A stretch of 64,000 nucleotides of DNA from Alloalcanivorax venustensis ISO4 (GCF_015356855.1 NZ_ARXR01000005.1:62001-126000), one strand, 5' to 3'. Positions 8,120-18,342 are shown, counted from the first letter of the stretch. Program-made: numbers and translations. Notes: generated by a model from the letters alone, not told the origin.

Positions 8120-8497
8120 ATGCCAAAAAAATACGCCGACCGTCGTCGCCGCGCCTTTGTGATCGCCTTGCAGGAATCCGACGCCCACTGGGGCGCCCTG
8201 TTCGGTGATGAGGTGTTCTACGATCTGAACTATTCCGATCTTTTCACCCGCATGTGGCTGGCCCGGGACCGGGCGTTCACCAAAACCGAGCTCTACCGTT
8301 TCATGCCCAAGGTCAGCCACCGCACCGCGGTGAAGTACGTGCAGACCGCCATCGAGAAGGGCCTGCTGGACGAGACCGTGGACGACCAGGACCGCCGCCG
8401 GCGGCGCATCACCATGTCGCCGCAGCTGCTGAAAGTGATCGAGGATTTCCTCGACGCCTCCCTGCAGACCTTCGAGAAGCGCCGGGTCTTTTCTTGA
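8120..8497 (+). CDS. Winged-helix (MarR-like) DNA-binding protein
   Basis: This encodes a 125-residue basic protein. The central part (residues 53-100) reads as a winged helix: a TKTELYRFMPKVSHRTAVKYV helix-turn-helix followed by the wing LLDETVDDQDRRRRRITMSP, close in style to MarR-family regulators. The N-terminus (MPKKYADRRRRAF) is strongly basic. No ligand pocket is evident. The gene sits directly behind a large inverted repeat overlapping its own promoter, which suggests autoregulation. The HAD phosphatase begins 36 bases downstream and may be co-transcribed. The target genes are unknown. Confidence 0.65.
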   Translation: MPKKYADRRRRAFVIALQESDAHWGALFGDEVFYDLNYSDLFTRMWLARDRAFTKTELYRFMPKVSHRTAVKYVQTAIEKGLLDETVDDQDRRRRRITMSPQLLKVIEDFLDASLQTFEKRRVFS

Positions 8498-8532
8498 CGA
8501 CGCCTTGCGGGCGCCGGCCGCAGACTGCCGGA

Positions 8533-9138
8533 ATGACGACTGCGACCCCCCAACGGTTCGCCGCCGTGCTGTTCGATCTGGACGGCACCCTGGCGGACAC
8601 CCGGCTTGATTTCACCGCCATCCGCGCCGAGGTCGGCGTGCCCGAGGGCATCGGCGTGCTCGAGTACCTGGACCGGCTGGAGGACGCCGCCCGCGCCGAG
8701 CAGGGCCGCCAACGCCTGCACGAGTTCGAGATGCGCGGCGCCGACGCCGCCGAATGGATCGACGGCGCCGAGTCCCTGCTGCAACGGTTGGCGCGGGCGC
8801 GGGTGCCCACCGGCATCCTCACCCGCAACAGCCGGGCCGCGGTGGCCCGCACCGGCGAGATTCTGGATCTGGCGGTGGACTGCATTCTCACGCGGGAGGA
8901 TTGTGCCCCGAAACCGGATCCGGAGGGGCTGTTGATGCTCAGCCGGCGATTGAGCGTGCCGCCCGAGGCGTGCGTGTACGTGGGGGATTTCGTCTACGAC
9001 CTGCAGGCCGCGCGCAACGCGGGCATGGCCGCGTGTCTATTGCGCAACCCCGGCAACCAGCGGTTCGTCGATCAGGCCGATCTGGTGATCGACCGTCTCG
9101 ACGAACTGCTGCCGCTGGCCGGGCTGGATCACTCGTAG
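8533..9138 (+). CDS. HAD-superfamily phosphatase (phosphoglycolate phosphatase-like)
   Basis: This encodes 201 residues with the HAD motifs in order: FDLDGTLADT (nucleophile D15, acid D17), GILTRNS (motif II), the KPDPEG lysine and YVGDFVYDLQAARNAGM (motif IV). A small helical cap lies between motifs I and II, as in subfamily I phosphatases such as Gph and PpaX-type enzymes. I chose the ATG at 8533 because MTTATPQRFAAVLFDLDG is a normal HAD N-terminus; the longer frame upstream only shadows the regulator gene. The substrate cannot be inferred. The 3' end overlaps the convergent acyl-CoA dehydrogenase by ten bases. Confidence 0.8.
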   Translation: MTTATPQRFAAVLFDLDGTLADTRLDFTAIRAEVGVPEGIGVLEYLDRLEDAARAEQGRQRLHEFEMRGADAAEWIDGAESLLQRLARARVPTGILTRNSRAAVARTGEILDLAVDCILTREDCAPKPDPEGLLMLSRRLSVPPEACVYVGDFVYDLQAARNAGMAACLLRNPGNQRFVDQADLVIDRLDELLPLAGLDHS

Positions 9139-10943
9139 TCGAACGAGAAGTGCTCCGGCGCCAGCTGCATGGTGCTCTTGGTGGGTTTCAGTGCCGCTTC
9201 CGCGTGGCCCTTGGCGGTGGGCAGCATGCGCTCGAAGAAGAACTCCGCGGTGGCCAGCTTGGCCTGGTAGAACTCCTTCGGCTCGGCGCCGCCGTGCTCC
9301 AGCTTGTCCGCCGCCACTTTCGCCTGCAGCGCCCAGAAGTACGCCATCATCGCGTAGCCTGAGTACATCAGGAAATCGTGGCTGGCGGTGCCGACCATCT
9401 CCCGGTCCTTGGCGGCGTTGAGCATGATGCGGGTGGTCAGGTAGTTCCACTCGGCGGCGATCTTCAGCAGCTTCCAGGCGTAGGGACGCAGCTGGCCGTC
9501 GCGCAGGTTCTTGGTGCCGAAATCCACCAGCTTCTTGGAGAAATCGCGGACGCACTTGCCGCGGCTGGAGAGCAGCACCTTGCGGCCCAGCAGGTCGAGG
9601 GCCTGAATGCCGGTGGTGCCCTCATAGAGCGTGGCGATGCGCGCGTCGCGCACGATCTGCTCCATGCCGTGTTCCTTGATGTAGCCGTGGCCGCCGAAAA
9701 TCTGCATGGCGTCGTTGGCCACTTCCAGGCCCTTCTCGGTGAGGAAGCCCTTCAGGATCGGCGTCAGGAAGCCCAGCTCGCTGTCCCAGCGATCGTATTT
9801 TTCCTGATCGTCTTCCAGCATCCCGGAGATCATGTTGTCCGCGTACTGGGCGGCGAAGTAGATCATCGCCCGGCCGCCCTCGGCGATCGCTTTCTGCTTG
9901 AGCAGCATGCGGCGCACGTCACCGTGGTGGATCAGGGCGTCGGCCACCGCGTCCGGGTCTTTCTTGCCGGACAGGGCGCGCATGGAACGGCGTTCCTTGG
10001 CGTAGGGCAGTGAACCCTGGTAGGCCAGCTCGGCGTGGGCGATGCCCTGGCAGGCGGTGCCGATGCGCGCCGAGTTCATGAAGGTGAACATGCACTCCAG
10101 GCCCTTGTTCTCTTCGCCGATCATAAAGCCGGTGGCCTCGTCGAAGTTCATCACGCAGGTGGCGGACGCCTTGATGCCCATCTTCTTTTCCAGGGAACCG
10201 CACACCACGCCGTTGCTCTCGCCGATCTTGCCGGGCAGGTACTTGGGCACGATGAACAGGGAAATGCCCTTGGTGCCCTTGGGCGCATCCGGCAGACGGG
10301 CCAGCACGATGTGAACGATGTTCTCGGTGAGATCGTGGTCGCCGGAGGAAATGAAGATCTTGGTGCCGGTGATCTTGTAGGAGCCGTCCGCCTGGGGCTC
10401 CGCCTTGGTCTTCACCTGACCCAGGTCGGTGCCGCACTGCGGCTCGGTCAGGCACATGGTGCCCGCCCAGGTGCCTTCGGTGAGGGGCGTCAGATAGGTG
10501 GCTTTCTGATCCTCGTCACCGTGCAGCTGAATGGTGTTCATGGCGCCCAGCGACAGGCCCGGGTACATGGCGAAGGGCCAGTTGGCGGTGCCCATCATTT
10601 CCTGCTTGAACAGGCCCAGCGACATGGGCAGGCCCTGGCCGCCGTACTCCGCCGGGTGGGACAAGCCCTGCCAGCCGCCGGCCACGTACTCCTGGTAGGC
10701 TTCTTTATAGCCCTTGGGCGTGGTGACCTGGCCGTCTTCCAGCTTGCAGCTCTCGTGATCGCCACTGTGGTAGAGAGGACCGATGGTGTTCTCGCACAAC
10801 TTGGCCAGCTCGCCAAGGATCGCTTCCACCATGTCCGGCGTGGCTTCCTCGCCGTTGGGCAGCGTCTTGTAGTGGCTCTCGAAGTCGAACACTTCATTGA
10901 TCAGAAAGCGCATATCGCGCAGGGGGGCCTTGTAGGTCGGCAT
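9129..10943 (-). CDS. Acyl-CoA dehydrogenase, long (about 600-residue) type
   Basis: This encodes a 604-residue flavoenzyme catalysing alpha,beta-dehydrogenation of acyl-CoA in beta-oxidation. It has the N-terminal MPTYKAPLRDMRFLINEV extension, the FAD/acyl-binding block LTEPQCGTDLG and the catalytic glutamate in YEGTTGIQ (E441). A C-terminal helical extension is typical of the Pseudomonas/Alcanivorax long acyl-CoA dehydrogenases, the subgroup that also contains methylmercaptopropionyl-CoA dehydrogenase (DmdC). Chain-length preference cannot be read. It is transcribed alone. An inverted repeat lies just upstream. Confidence 0.9.
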   Translation of the reverse strand: MPTYKAPLRDMRFLINEVFDFESHYKTLPNGEEATPDMVEAILGELAKLCENTIGPLYHSGDHESCKLEDGQVTTPKGYKEAYQEYVAGGWQGLSHPAEYGGQGLPMSLGLFKQEMMGTANWPFAMYPGLSLGAMNTIQLHGDEDQKATYLTPLTEGTWAGTMCLTEPQCGTDLGQVKTKAEPQADGSYKITGTKIFISSGDHDLTENIVHIVLARLPDAPKGTKGISLFIVPKYLPGKIGESNGVVCGSLEKKMGIKASATCVMNFDEATGFMIGEENKGLECMFTFMNSARIGTACQGIAHAELAYQGSLPYAKERRSMRALSGKKDPDAVADALIHHGDVRRMLLKQKAIAEGGRAMIYFAAQYADNMISGMLEDDQEKYDRWDSELGFLTPILKGFLTEKGLEVANDAMQIFGGHGYIKEHGMEQIVRDARIATLYEGTTGIQALDLLGRKVLLSSRGKCVRDFSKKLVDFGTKNLRDGQLRPYAWKLLKIAAEWNYLTTRIMLNAAKDREMVGTASHDFLMYSGYAMMAYFWALQAKVAADKLEHGGAEPKEFYQAKLATAEFFFERMLPTAKGHAEAALKPTKSTMQLAPEHFSFDYE

Positions 10944-10970
10944 AACACACCCTCGTCAGCAATTCCGGAC

Positions 10971-10988
10971 GCGAACCGGAGGGTTCGC
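10971..10988 (-). promoter_or_regulatory. Inverted repeat upstream of the acyl-CoA dehydrogenase
   Basis: Seven-base arms GCGAACC and GGTTCGC with a four-base loop lie 28 bases upstream of the start codon. It could be an operator or a leader hairpin. I could not place a convincing -10/-35 pair beside it. Confidence 0.3.
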
Positions 10989-11130
10989 TTCACAACAGCC
11001 CGGCATTCTTAGCGAACAAGCGTTGACTGACATTGACGGAGCAGCGGTGTGTCGCGGCTACAGGGTGAATCGGCGCTTTGTAAGCGCCTTGAGAACGGCT
11101 ATACACAGAGTTGAACGGCCGGCGGCGGGC

Positions 11131-11946
11131 TCAGCCCTTGTCCTTGCCCTTCCAGCTGTACATGGAGGTGGAAACGCCGGTGCGCCGGGCCACCTGATCC
11201 CAGAGCTTGCGCGGCAGCACCCCCTTGAGCAGCTCCACGGAGCGGGCCATGGGCGGCTCGATCACGAACGCTTCCCCCTTGGCCACCCCGTTGAGAATGC
11301 TGTCGGCCACCCGGTTGGGCGTCAGCATGGGCGAGAACAGCGGCGTTTTAACGCCCTTGAACATGCCCGTGGCGATGTAGCTGGGACACACGGTGGTCAC
11401 CTTCACCTGTTTCAGGCCGCGCTCCAGCATCTCCAGGCGCAGGGATTCGGAAAAGCCCACCACCGCCCATTTGCTGGCCGCGTAGGTGCTGCCGTAGGGC
11501 AGGCCGATAAACGCCGAGGCGCTGGCGATATTGACCAGATGGGCACGCGGCGCGGCGATCAGATCGTCCATGAAGGCGTGGGTGCAGGCCATCAGCCCTT
11601 CGCTGTTGACCTTGAAGGTGTCCAGGTGGCGCTGCAGGTCGACCTGTTCGAATTCGCCGCCGAACACCACCCCGGCGTTGTTGATCAGCATGCTGATCGG
11701 GCCGCGCTCTTCGTGCAGCTTGTCGCGGAAACGGGCGATGGTGGCGATCTTGCTCACGTCCAGGGTGTAGGCGTGGGCGTTGCCGCCGGCGTTACGGATG
11801 CACTCCACCACCTCGCGGGCGGCGGCGATGCGCCGCGCGGTGACGATCACTTCGGCGCCCCGGGCGGCCAGCTTCTCCGCCATCAGGCGGCCGATGCCGG
11901 CGCCGGCGCCGGTGATCACAACACGGTGGTTATCGAATCGGGTCAT
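11131..11946 (-). CDS. Short-chain dehydrogenase/reductase
   Basis: This encodes a 271-residue classical SDR. The nucleotide-binding TGAGAGIG is near residue 12, NNAG is near 91, and the catalytic serine and YAASK follow. The extended substrate loop and the hydrophobic C-terminus ending in a basic tail resemble the ketoreductase/acyl-reductase SDRs common in Alcanivorax. The true start is the ATG at 11946. The gene follows the antiporter gene by 26 bases on the same strand and is probably co-transcribed with it, though no functional link is obvious. The substrate is unknown. Confidence 0.85.
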   Translation of the reverse strand: MTRFDNHRVVITGAGAGIGRLMAEKLAARGAEVIVTARRIAAAREVVECIRNAGGNAHAYTLDVSKIATIARFRDKLHEERGPISMLINNAGVVFGGEFEQVDLQRHLDTFKVNSEGLMACTHAFMDDLIAAPRAHLVNIASASAFIGLPYGSTYAASKWAVVGFSESLRLEMLERGLKQVKVTTVCPSYIATGMFKGVKTPLFSPMLTPNRVADSILNGVAKGEAFVIEPPMARSVELLKGVLPRKLWDQVARRTGVSTSMYSWKGKDKG

Positions 11947-11972
11947 GGGCGCTCCAGTGAAGGTTGCGAAGA

Positions 11973-13676
11973 TTATTTGGGCAGTTTGATGCCGATCAGC
12001 AGCACGCGGCCCTGCTCCACGGTGCGGGCGCGCAGCTTGAGGCCGCCCAACCGTACCGTGTCGCCCACCACGGCCTGCTGGCCGAACTGCCGCTCGAACA
12101 CCGCCTCCACGGTCAGGCCGTGCAGCAGAGGGTCGATCTGCTCGATGCCGTACACCGCCACCAGCTGCTCCACCGGCACGCCGCCGCGCACGAAGAAATC
12201 GCCGTAGAAGCGCTTCTCGTCCTTGGAGAGACGGTGGCACAGATCCGATAAATAGTCGCGCTCGCCCACCGGCGCCAGCCAGGTGACCAGATCACCGGCC
12301 TCGATCACCGGGTCCTCGGCCAGGTTGCGGAACTCCTTATTGCGGATAATCAGCAGCGGCGTGATGCGCGGCGTGGTGATCGCCCCCAGCCGCTGGCCTT
12401 CCGCCTTGGCGGAGGCGTCCACCTCGAACTGCATGACATAGCGGTCGCCGGTGGCCGCCAGCGGCACCATCTGTTTGGGCGGTGTGGTGGCCGGCACCGA
12501 TACCTTCAACCAGCGCGCCATGTAGCGCAGGCTGGCGCCCTGGGCGAGCAACGAAATCAGCACCACCACCAGGGTGATGTCGAACAGCAGCCGGGTCTGG
12601 CCGACGCCGGCCAGCAACGGGAACACCGCCAGCACAATGGGCACGGCGCCGCGCAGACCGGTCCAGGAAATAAACAGCTTCTCGCGCCACTTGAAACGGA
12701 ACGGCAGCAGGCTGACCCACACCGACAGCGGGCGCGCCACCACCATCAGGAACAGCGCCACCAGCAGGGCATTGATCAGGCCGTCGCCGATCAGCTCCGA
12801 GGGCGTCACCAGCAGCCCCAGCATCAGGAACATGCCGGACTGGGCCAGCCAGGCCAGGGAATCCATCGAGCGCAGCACGTTGTCGCCGGTGCCGCCGCGC
12901 CGGTTGCCCGCCACCAGGCCGGCCAGGTACACCGCTAGGAAACCGCTGCCGCCGGCCAGGTTGGTGGTGGCGAACACCATGGCGCCGCCGCTGCACAGCA
13001 GCAGGGCATGCAGGCCTTCGTTGCTGCGCGCGCGCAGCAGAATCTCGCTGAGCAGCGCGCCCAGACCCAGGCCCAGCAGCATGCCCAGGCCGAACTGCTG
13101 GATCAGGGTAATCAGCATTTCCCAGCCGAAGCTGACCTCCGGGTTCATCATCACCCCCACCAGCATCAGGGTGATAAAGATCGCCATGGGGTCGTTGAGG
13201 CCGGATTCGATCTCCAGGGTGCTGGCCACCCGCTCGTTGATGGTCACGCCGGCGCCCTTGACCACATTGAAGACCGCGGCGGCGTCGGTGGAGCCGATGA
13301 TGCCGCCCAGCAGCAGGCCCAGGCGCCAGTCCACGTCCATCAACCAGGTGGCGAAGGCGCCCACCAGCGAGGCGGACAGCATTACGCCCACGGTGGCCAG
13401 GCTGAGCGCCGGCTTCAACGCCAGGCGGAAGGTGGTCAGCCGGGTGCGCAGGCCGCCGTCGAGCAGAATAATCGCCAGGGCGATGTTGCTGACCACATAG
13501 GCCAGCGAGAAATCATCGAACTGAATGCCGCCGATACCGTCTTCGCCGGCCACCATGCCCACCACCAGGAACACCAGCAGGGAGGGCACGCCGATGCGCG
13601 CACTCAGGGTGCCCAGCAGCAGCCCCACGAACATCAGGCCGGTGCCGATCAGCAGGAAAACGTTCAGTGATTCCAA
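11973..13676 (-). CDS. nhaP2: K+/H+ antiporter, NhaP2/CvrA type (CPA1 family)
   Basis: This encodes 567 residues with about 12-13 membrane helices in the N-terminal two thirds. CPA1 signature regions are IGSTDAAAVF and LEIESGLNDPMAIF, which hold the ion-binding aspartate residues. They are followed by an RCK_C (TrkA-C) domain starting near YVMQFEVDA and a C-terminal CorC/HlyC-type domain. This three-part layout is diagnostic of NhaP2/CvrA, which exports K+ (and Na+ in some species) in exchange for protons during hyperosmotic or alkaline stress, fitting a marine habitat. It is divergent from mnmG. Confidence 0.9.
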   Translation of the reverse strand: MESLNVFLLIGTGLMFVGLLLGTLSARIGVPSLLVFLVVGMVAGEDGIGGIQFDDFSLAYVVSNIALAIILLDGGLRTRLTTFRLALKPALSLATVGVMLSASLVGAFATWLMDVDWRLGLLLGGIIGSTDAAAVFNVVKGAGVTINERVASTLEIESGLNDPMAIFITLMLVGVMMNPEVSFGWEMLITLIQQFGLGMLLGLGLGALLSEILLRARSNEGLHALLLCSGGAMVFATTNLAGGSGFLAVYLAGLVAGNRRGGTGDNVLRSMDSLAWLAQSGMFLMLGLLVTPSELIGDGLINALLVALFLMVVARPLSVWVSLLPFRFKWREKLFISWTGLRGAVPIVLAVFPLLAGVGQTRLLFDITLVVVLISLLAQGASLRYMARWLKVSVPATTPPKQMVPLAATGDRYVMQFEVDASAKAEGQRLGAITTPRITPLLIIRNKEFRNLAEDPVIEAGDLVTWLAPVGERDYLSDLCHRLSKDEKRFYGDFFVRGGVPVEQLVAVYGIEQIDPLLHGLTVEAVFERQFGQQAVVGDTVRLGGLKLRARTVEQGRVLLIGIKLPK

Positions 13677-13784
13677 ATGCGCTCCGGGAATATCAGGGGT
13701 AAAACGAACAGAGCATCAAGTATATAGAAAGGCCGGTGTCGACTCACTGCCGGACCGGCGCCGCCGACGCGCTTTTTACCCGCC

Positions 13785-13813
13785 CTTTATTTTGTTTGGG
13801 TTCGGACTATACT
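13785..13813 (+). promoter_or_regulatory. Probable mnmG operon promoter
   Basis: TATACT at 13808-13813 is a strong -10 hexamer. The -35 element (about 13785-13791, CTTTATT) is poor, so the call rests mainly on the -10 and on position, 68 bases before the ATG. Confidence 0.4.
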
Positions 13814-13880
13814 AGCGCGCCCGATCTGATCATATTTTAAGCGGCGGGCCTTCCGGGGCGTGTCGCGAGCGAGCTTGACT

Positions 13881-15767
13881 ATGGATTACCCCCAGCGATT
13901 CGGCGTTTTGGTGATTGGTGGCGGCCACGCCGGCACCGAAGCGGCTCTGGCGTCCGCCCGCATGGGCGTGGACACCGTGCTGCTGACGCACAATATCGAG
14001 ACTCTGGGCCAGATGAGCTGCAACCCGGCCATCGGCGGCATCGGCAAGAGCCACCTGGTGCGGGAAATCGACGCCCTGGGCGGGGCCATGGCCCGCGCCA
14101 CCGATAAGGGCGGTATCCAGTTCCGCGTGCTCAACGCCCGCAAGGGCCCGGCGGTGCGCGCCACCCGTGCCCAGGCCGACCGGGTGCGCTACAAGGCGGC
14201 GATCCGCGCCACCCTGGAGAGCCAGCCCCACCTGACCCTGTTCCAGCAAAGCGTGGACGACCTGATCGTCGAGAACGGCCGCTGCGTGGGGGCGGTGACC
14301 AACATGGGCCTGCGCTTCCACGCCGACGCCGTGGTGCTGACCGCCGGGACCTTCCTGGGCGGTGTCATCCATGTGGGCCTGGACCACCACCAGGGCGGCC
14401 GCGCCGGCGACCAGCCCTCCAACGCCCTGGCGCGCCGGCTGCGCGAGCTGCCGTTCCGCGTCGACCGTCTGAAGACCGGCACGCCGCCGCGCATCGACGG
14501 CAAGACCGTGGACTTCTCGGTGATGGAAGAGCAGTGGGGCGACCAGCCGCTGCCGGTGATGAGCTATCTGGGCAAGGTGGAAGAGCACCCGCGCCAGACC
14601 TGCTGCTTTATTACCCACACCAACGAGCGCACCCACGACATCATCCGCTCCGGGTTCGACCGCAGCCCCATGTTCACCGGCGTGATCGAAGGCACCGGGC
14701 CGCGGTACTGCCCGTCCATCGAGGACAAGGTGAGTCGTTACCCGGACAAGAACAGCCACCAGATCTTCGTCGAACCGGAAGGCCTGGATACCTTCGAGCT
14801 GTACCCCAACGGCATTTCCACCAGCCTGCCGTTCGATATCCAGCTGGAGGCGGTGCGTTCCATCCGTGGTTTCGAGAACGCCAGCATCACGCGGCCCGGC
14901 TACGCCATCGAGTACGACTACTTCAATCCCCAGGACCTCAAGCACAGCCTGGAGACCAAGCACATGCCCGGGCTGTTCTTCGCCGGCCAGATCAACGGCA
15001 CCACCGGCTACGAGGAAGCCGGCGCCCAGGGGTTGCTGGCGGGCCTGAACGCGGCCCTGCTGAGCCAGGAAAAAGAGGCCTGGACGCCGCGCCGCGACGA
15101 AGCCTACGTGGGCGTGCTGGTGGACGACCTGATCACCATGGGCACCCAGGAGCCCTACCGCATGTTCACCAGCCGCGCCGAATACCGGCTGCTGCTGCGC
15201 GAGGACAACGCCGACCTGCGCCTCACCGAGAAAGGCCGCGAGCTGGGCCTGGTGGATGATGAGCGCTGGGCGGCCTTCGAGGCCAAGCGCGAAGGCATGG
15301 AGCGCGAGCAGGCGCGGCTCAAGGCCACCTTCGTGCGCCCCGGCACCGCGGAAGCGGAGCGCGTCAACGCGCTGCTCGACAAGCCGCTGCCCCACGAGTA
15401 CACCCTGATGGATCTGCTCAAGCGTCCGGAGCTGAGCTACCGGCCGCTGGCCGAGGCGGCGGGCCTGGCGCCGGCCGCGCCGGCGGTGATCGAGCAGGTG
15501 GAGATCGTCGCCAAGTACGCCGGCTACATCGACCGCCAGGAAGCGGAAATCGCCAAGCTGCGCGCCGCCGAGGACCAGGCCCTGCCGCTGGACTTCGACT
15601 ACCGGGCGGTGCAGGGGCTGTCCAACGAGGTGAAGCAGAAACTCGAGGACGTGCGCCCGGAGACCATCGGCCAGGCCGGCCGCATTCCCGGGGTCACCCC
15701 GGCGGCGATCTCGCTGCTGCTGATCTTCCTTAAGAAGCATCGTCACCAGGCGGCCCGGCAGGCATGA
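13881..15767 (+). CDS. mnmG: tRNA uridine-5-carboxymethylaminomethyl modification enzyme MnmG (GidA)
   Basis: This encodes 628 residues of the FAD-dependent partner of MnmE, which installs the cmnm5 modification at the wobble uridine of several tRNAs. The N-terminal [12 protein letters not shown] dinucleotide motif, the [15 protein letters not shown] block and [14 protein letters not shown] are all canonical. A C-terminal helical domain for MnmE/tRNA binding follows. The ATG at 13881 gives [15 protein letters not shown], aligning with E. coli MnmG; an in-frame GTG at 13860 is less likely. It overlaps rsmG by four bases. Confidence 0.97.
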   Translation: MDYPQRFGVLVIGGGHAGTEAALASARMGVDTVLLTHNIETLGQMSCNPAIGGIGKSHLVREIDALGGAMARATDKGGIQFRVLNARKGPAVRATRAQADRVRYKAAIRATLESQPHLTLFQQSVDDLIVENGRCVGAVTNMGLRFHADAVVLTAGTFLGGVIHVGLDHHQGGRAGDQPSNALARRLRELPFRVDRLKTGTPPRIDGKTVDFSVMEEQWGDQPLPVMSYLGKVEEHPRQTCCFITHTNERTHDIIRSGFDRSPMFTGVIEGTGPRYCPSIEDKVSRYPDKNSHQIFVEPEGLDTFELYPNGISTSLPFDIQLEAVRSIRGFENASITRPGYAIEYDYFNPQDLKHSLETKHMPGLFFAGQINGTTGYEEAGAQGLLAGLNAALLSQEKEAWTPRRDEAYVGVLVDDLITMGTQEPYRMFTSRAEYRLLLREDNADLRLTEKGRELGLVDDERWAAFEAKREGMEREQARLKATFVRPGTAEAERVNALLDKPLPHEYTLMDLLKRPELSYRPLAEAAGLAPAAPAVIEQVEIVAKYAGYIDRQEAEIAKLRAAEDQALPLDFDYRAVQGLSNEVKQKLEDVRPETIGQAGRIPGVTPAAISLLLIFLKKHRHQAARQA

Positions 15768-16396
15768 CCGACCGGGACCGCCTGGCCGGCGGGCTCCAGG
15801 CACTGGGTGTGTCGCTGAACGACGCCCAGCAGCAGGCGCTGCTCGATTACCGCGACCTGCTGGTGAAATGGAACCGCGCCTATAACCTCACCGCGGTGCG
15901 CGACCCGGGCGAGATGATCCAGCGCCATCTGCTGGATTCGCTGTCGGTGCTGGCGCATCTGGACGACCGCGATACCCTGGACGTGGGCACCGGCGCCGGC
16001 CTGCCCGGTATTCCGCTGGCCATCGCCCGGCCGGATCTGCGTTTCGTGCTGCTCGACAGCAACGGCAAGAAAACCCGCTTCGTGCGCCACGCCCGCCGGG
16101 AATTGGGGCTTTCCAACGTGGAGGTTGTGAACACCCGCGTGGAACAGTACCGTAATGCTCCATCGCAGATCATCAGCCGGGCGTTCGCCGCCCTGCCGGA
16201 CATGCTGCAGGCCCTGGCCCCCCTGATCACCGACGGCAGCCGCGTTCTCGCCATGAAAGCGGCCGCCGCCGACCAGGAACTGGCCGGCCTGCCCGCCGGC
16301 TGGCGGGCCCGGGTGGCGCCTCTGTCGGTCCCCGGACTGGCGGAGGCCCGCGTGCTGGTGATCGCCAGCCGGGCCGGATCGCACGTGCCGGAATAA
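15764..16396 (+). CDS. rsmG: 16S rRNA (guanine527-N7)-methyltransferase RsmG (GidB)
   Basis: This encodes a 210-residue SAM-dependent methyltransferase that modifies G527 in the 530 loop of 16S rRNA; loss in other bacteria gives low-level streptomycin resistance. Visible motifs are [35 protein letters not shown] (SAM binding) and [12 protein letters not shown]. It is translationally coupled to mnmG through an ATGA overlap and is followed 10 bases later by parA: the conserved gidA-gidB-parA-parB order near the replication origin in gammaproteobacteria. Confidence 0.96.
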   Translation: MTDRDRLAGGLQALGVSLNDAQQQALLDYRDLLVKWNRAYNLTAVRDPGEMIQRHLLDSLSVLAHLDDRDTLDVGTGAGLPGIPLAIARPDLRFVLLDSNGKKTRFVRHARRELGLSNVEVVNTRVEQYRNAPSQIISRAFAALPDMLQALAPLITDGSRVLAMKAAAADQELAGLPAGWRARVAPLSVPGLAEARVLVIASRAGSHVPE

Positions 16397-16406
16397 GGAG
16401 ACCGCA

Positions 16407-17222
16407 GTGACCACCGTTTTTGCCATTGCCAACCAGAAAGGTGGAGTGGGCAAGACCACCAGCAGCGTCAATCTGGCCGCTTCCCTGGCGGCGACGCGCA
16501 AGAAGGTGTTGCTGGTGGACATTGATCCGCAGGGGAACGCCACCAGCGGCGCCGGTGTGGACAAGTACGAGCCGGAATACACCATCCACGACGTGCTGAT
16601 GGGCGAAGTGAACGTGGAAGACGCGGTGGTCGACACCCCCAAGGATTCCGGCTTCGACCTGATCGCCGCCAACGGCGACCTGACCGCCGCCGAAGTGCAG
16701 CTGCTGGACATGAAGATGCGGGAATTCCGCCTGCGCAACGCGCTGGCGCGGATTCGCGGCAACTACGATTACATCATCGTCGACTGCCCGCCGTCGCTGA
16801 ACATGCTCACCGTCAACGCGCTCACCGCGGCGGACTCGGTGATCGTGCCGATTCAGTGCGAGTACTACGCGCTGGAGGGTCTCACCTCGCTGATGAACAC
16901 CATCGAGAAGATCCGCACCGTGCTCAACCCCAAGCTGCATATCGGCGGCCTGCTGCGCACCATGTACGACCCGCGCAACAGTCTGTCCAACGACGTTTCC
17001 AACCAGCTGATCAGCCACTTCGGCGACAAGGTGTACCGCACCATTATTCCCCGCAACGTGCGCTTGGCGGAAGCGCCCAGCCACGGCGCGCCGGTGATCA
17101 CCTACGACCCCAAGTCCCGGGGCGCGGTCAGCTACCTGGCGCTGGCGGGCGAAATCCTGCGGCGCGAACAGGCCATGCAAAATGCCAAGGCCTCCTCCCA
17201 AACCCCGCAACCCCCGGCGTGA
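16407..17222 (+). CDS. parA: Chromosome-partitioning ATPase ParA (Soj)
   Basis: This encodes 271 residues. The deviant Walker A motif KGGVGKTT (from residue 10) and the [11 protein letters not shown] and [12 protein letters not shown] blocks identify a MinD/ParA-type ATPase. With ParB it segregates the origin region by forming an ATP-dependent nucleoid gradient. It starts at GTG with an AAGGAG site upstream, and parB follows after 11 bases. The class (chromosomal Soj-like, lacking the long N-terminal HTH of plasmid ParA) is clear from the length. Confidence 0.96.
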   Translation: MTTVFAIANQKGGVGKTTSSVNLAASLAATRKKVLLVDIDPQGNATSGAGVDKYEPEYTIHDVLMGEVNVEDAVVDTPKDSGFDLIAANGDLTAAEVQLLDMKMREFRLRNALARIRGNYDYIIVDCPPSLNMLTVNALTAADSVIVPIQCEYYALEGLTSLMNTIEKIRTVLNPKLHIGGLLRTMYDPRNSLSNDVSNQLISHFGDKVYRTIIPRNVRLAEAPSHGAPVITYDPKSRGAVSYLALAGEILRREQAMQNAKASSQTPQPPA

Positions 17223-17233
17223 GGTAGCACACT

Positions 17234-18151
17234 ATGGCGGCAAAGCGTAAACGCGGTCTCGACCGGGGCCTGGACGCCCTGATCAGTTCCAACGCGGCCC
17301 ATCGGCAGCATATCGAGGAAGTGAGCCTGGAGGACGAGGACGACCCGTCGCAGCAGGCCCAGCGCCCGCCCCGCGACGGCGACCTGCGCCACCTGCCGGT
17401 GGAACTGATGCAGCGCGGCCGCTACCAGCCGCGCAAGGACATGTCCGCCGATGCGCTCGAGGAGCTGGCGGAGTCGATCCGCGCGCAGGGCGTGATGCAA
17501 CCCATCGTGGTGCGCCCGCTGGGCGACAACCGCTACGAAATCATCGCCGGCGAGCGCCGCTGGCGGGCCGCGCAGATGGCGGAGCTGGACGCGATTCCGG
17601 CGGTGATCCGGGAGGTGCCGGACGAAGCCGCCATCGCCATGTCGCTGATCGAGAACATTCAGCGCGAAAACCTCAACCCCATGGAAGAGGCGCTGGCGCT
17701 GTCCCGGCTCAAGGAAGAATTCGGCCTCACCCACCAGCAGGTCGCCGACGCGGTGGGCAAGTCCCGCGCCATGGTCACCAACCTGCTGCGGCTGATGAGC
17801 CTGGAAGCGGACGTCAAAAAGCTGCTCGAACACGGCGACCTGGAAATGGGCCACGCCCGTGCCCTGTTGTCGCTGACCGGCGCCAAGCAGGTTGAGGCCG
17901 CGCGCACCGTGGTCGCCAAGGGGTTGTCGGTGCGCCAGACCGAAACCCTGGTGCGCGAATTCGAAAAGGAAAAGCCCGTCAAGCCGGCGCCGGCCAAGGA
18001 AGATCCCAATGTGCGGCACCTGATCAACGACCTGTCCGACCGCCTCGGTGCCCCGGTGCAGATTCAGCAGGGCAACGCCGGCAAGGGCAAGCTGGTAATC
18101 AGCTACAACAACCTGGATGAGCTGGACGGCATTCTGGCGCACATCAAATAG
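17234..18151 (+). CDS. parB: Chromosome-partitioning protein ParB (Spo0J)
   Basis: This encodes 305 residues. The N-terminal MAAKRKRGLDRGLDALI is the ParA-interaction segment. The ParB/Srx CTPase domain has RYQPRKDM and AGERRWRAAQ, followed by the helix-turn-helix (TQQQVADAVGKSRAMVTN-like, seen as HQQVADAVGKSRAMVTNLLRL) and a C-terminal dimerisation domain. ParB binds parS sites, loads as a CTP clamp and recruits SMC. I saw no parS consensus within the window, so its sites lie elsewhere. Confidence 0.96.
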   Translation: MAAKRKRGLDRGLDALISSNAAHRQHIEEVSLEDEDDPSQQAQRPPRDGDLRHLPVELMQRGRYQPRKDMSADALEELAESIRAQGVMQPIVVRPLGDNRYEIIAGERRWRAAQMAELDAIPAVIREVPDEAAIAMSLIENIQRENLNPMEEALALSRLKEEFGLTHQQVADAVGKSRAMVTNLLRLMSLEADVKKLLEHGDLEMGHARALLSLTGAKQVEAARTVVAKGLSVRQTETLVREFEKEKPVKPAPAKEDPNVRHLINDLSDRLGAPVQIQQGNAGKGKLVISYNNLDELDGILAHIK

Positions 18152-18313
18152 GCGGCGCCTCTTGGCCCATCTACATCAAATAACTTGACTGAAATCCGTT
18201 CGAGGCGTTAGCTTCCCACACACGCTGATACAAATTGCTCCGTTTTGTAGGGCGTCAACAGACTTTTTCTCCTTTCGCCCGGCACTTTCAAGGCAAACAA
18301 TTGCCCGTGCCGG

Positions 18314-18342
18314 TTGATACCGCTATGCCTTCCTCATATACT
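18314..18342 (+). promoter_or_regulatory. Promoter of the ATP synthase operon
   Basis: TTGATA (18314-18319), a 17-base spacer and TATACT (18337-18342) match the sigma70 consensus at five of six positions each. It lies 82 bases before the atpI start in the 273-base gap after parB, exactly where an atp operon promoter is expected. The rest of the gap shows only a small GGCAA/TTGCC hairpin near 18291. Confidence 0.6.

Noticed and set aside
13830-15803. A 657-residue minus-strand open frame across mnmG
   Set aside because: It is antisense to a conserved housekeeping gene and has the same low-complexity composition, with no ribosome-binding site.
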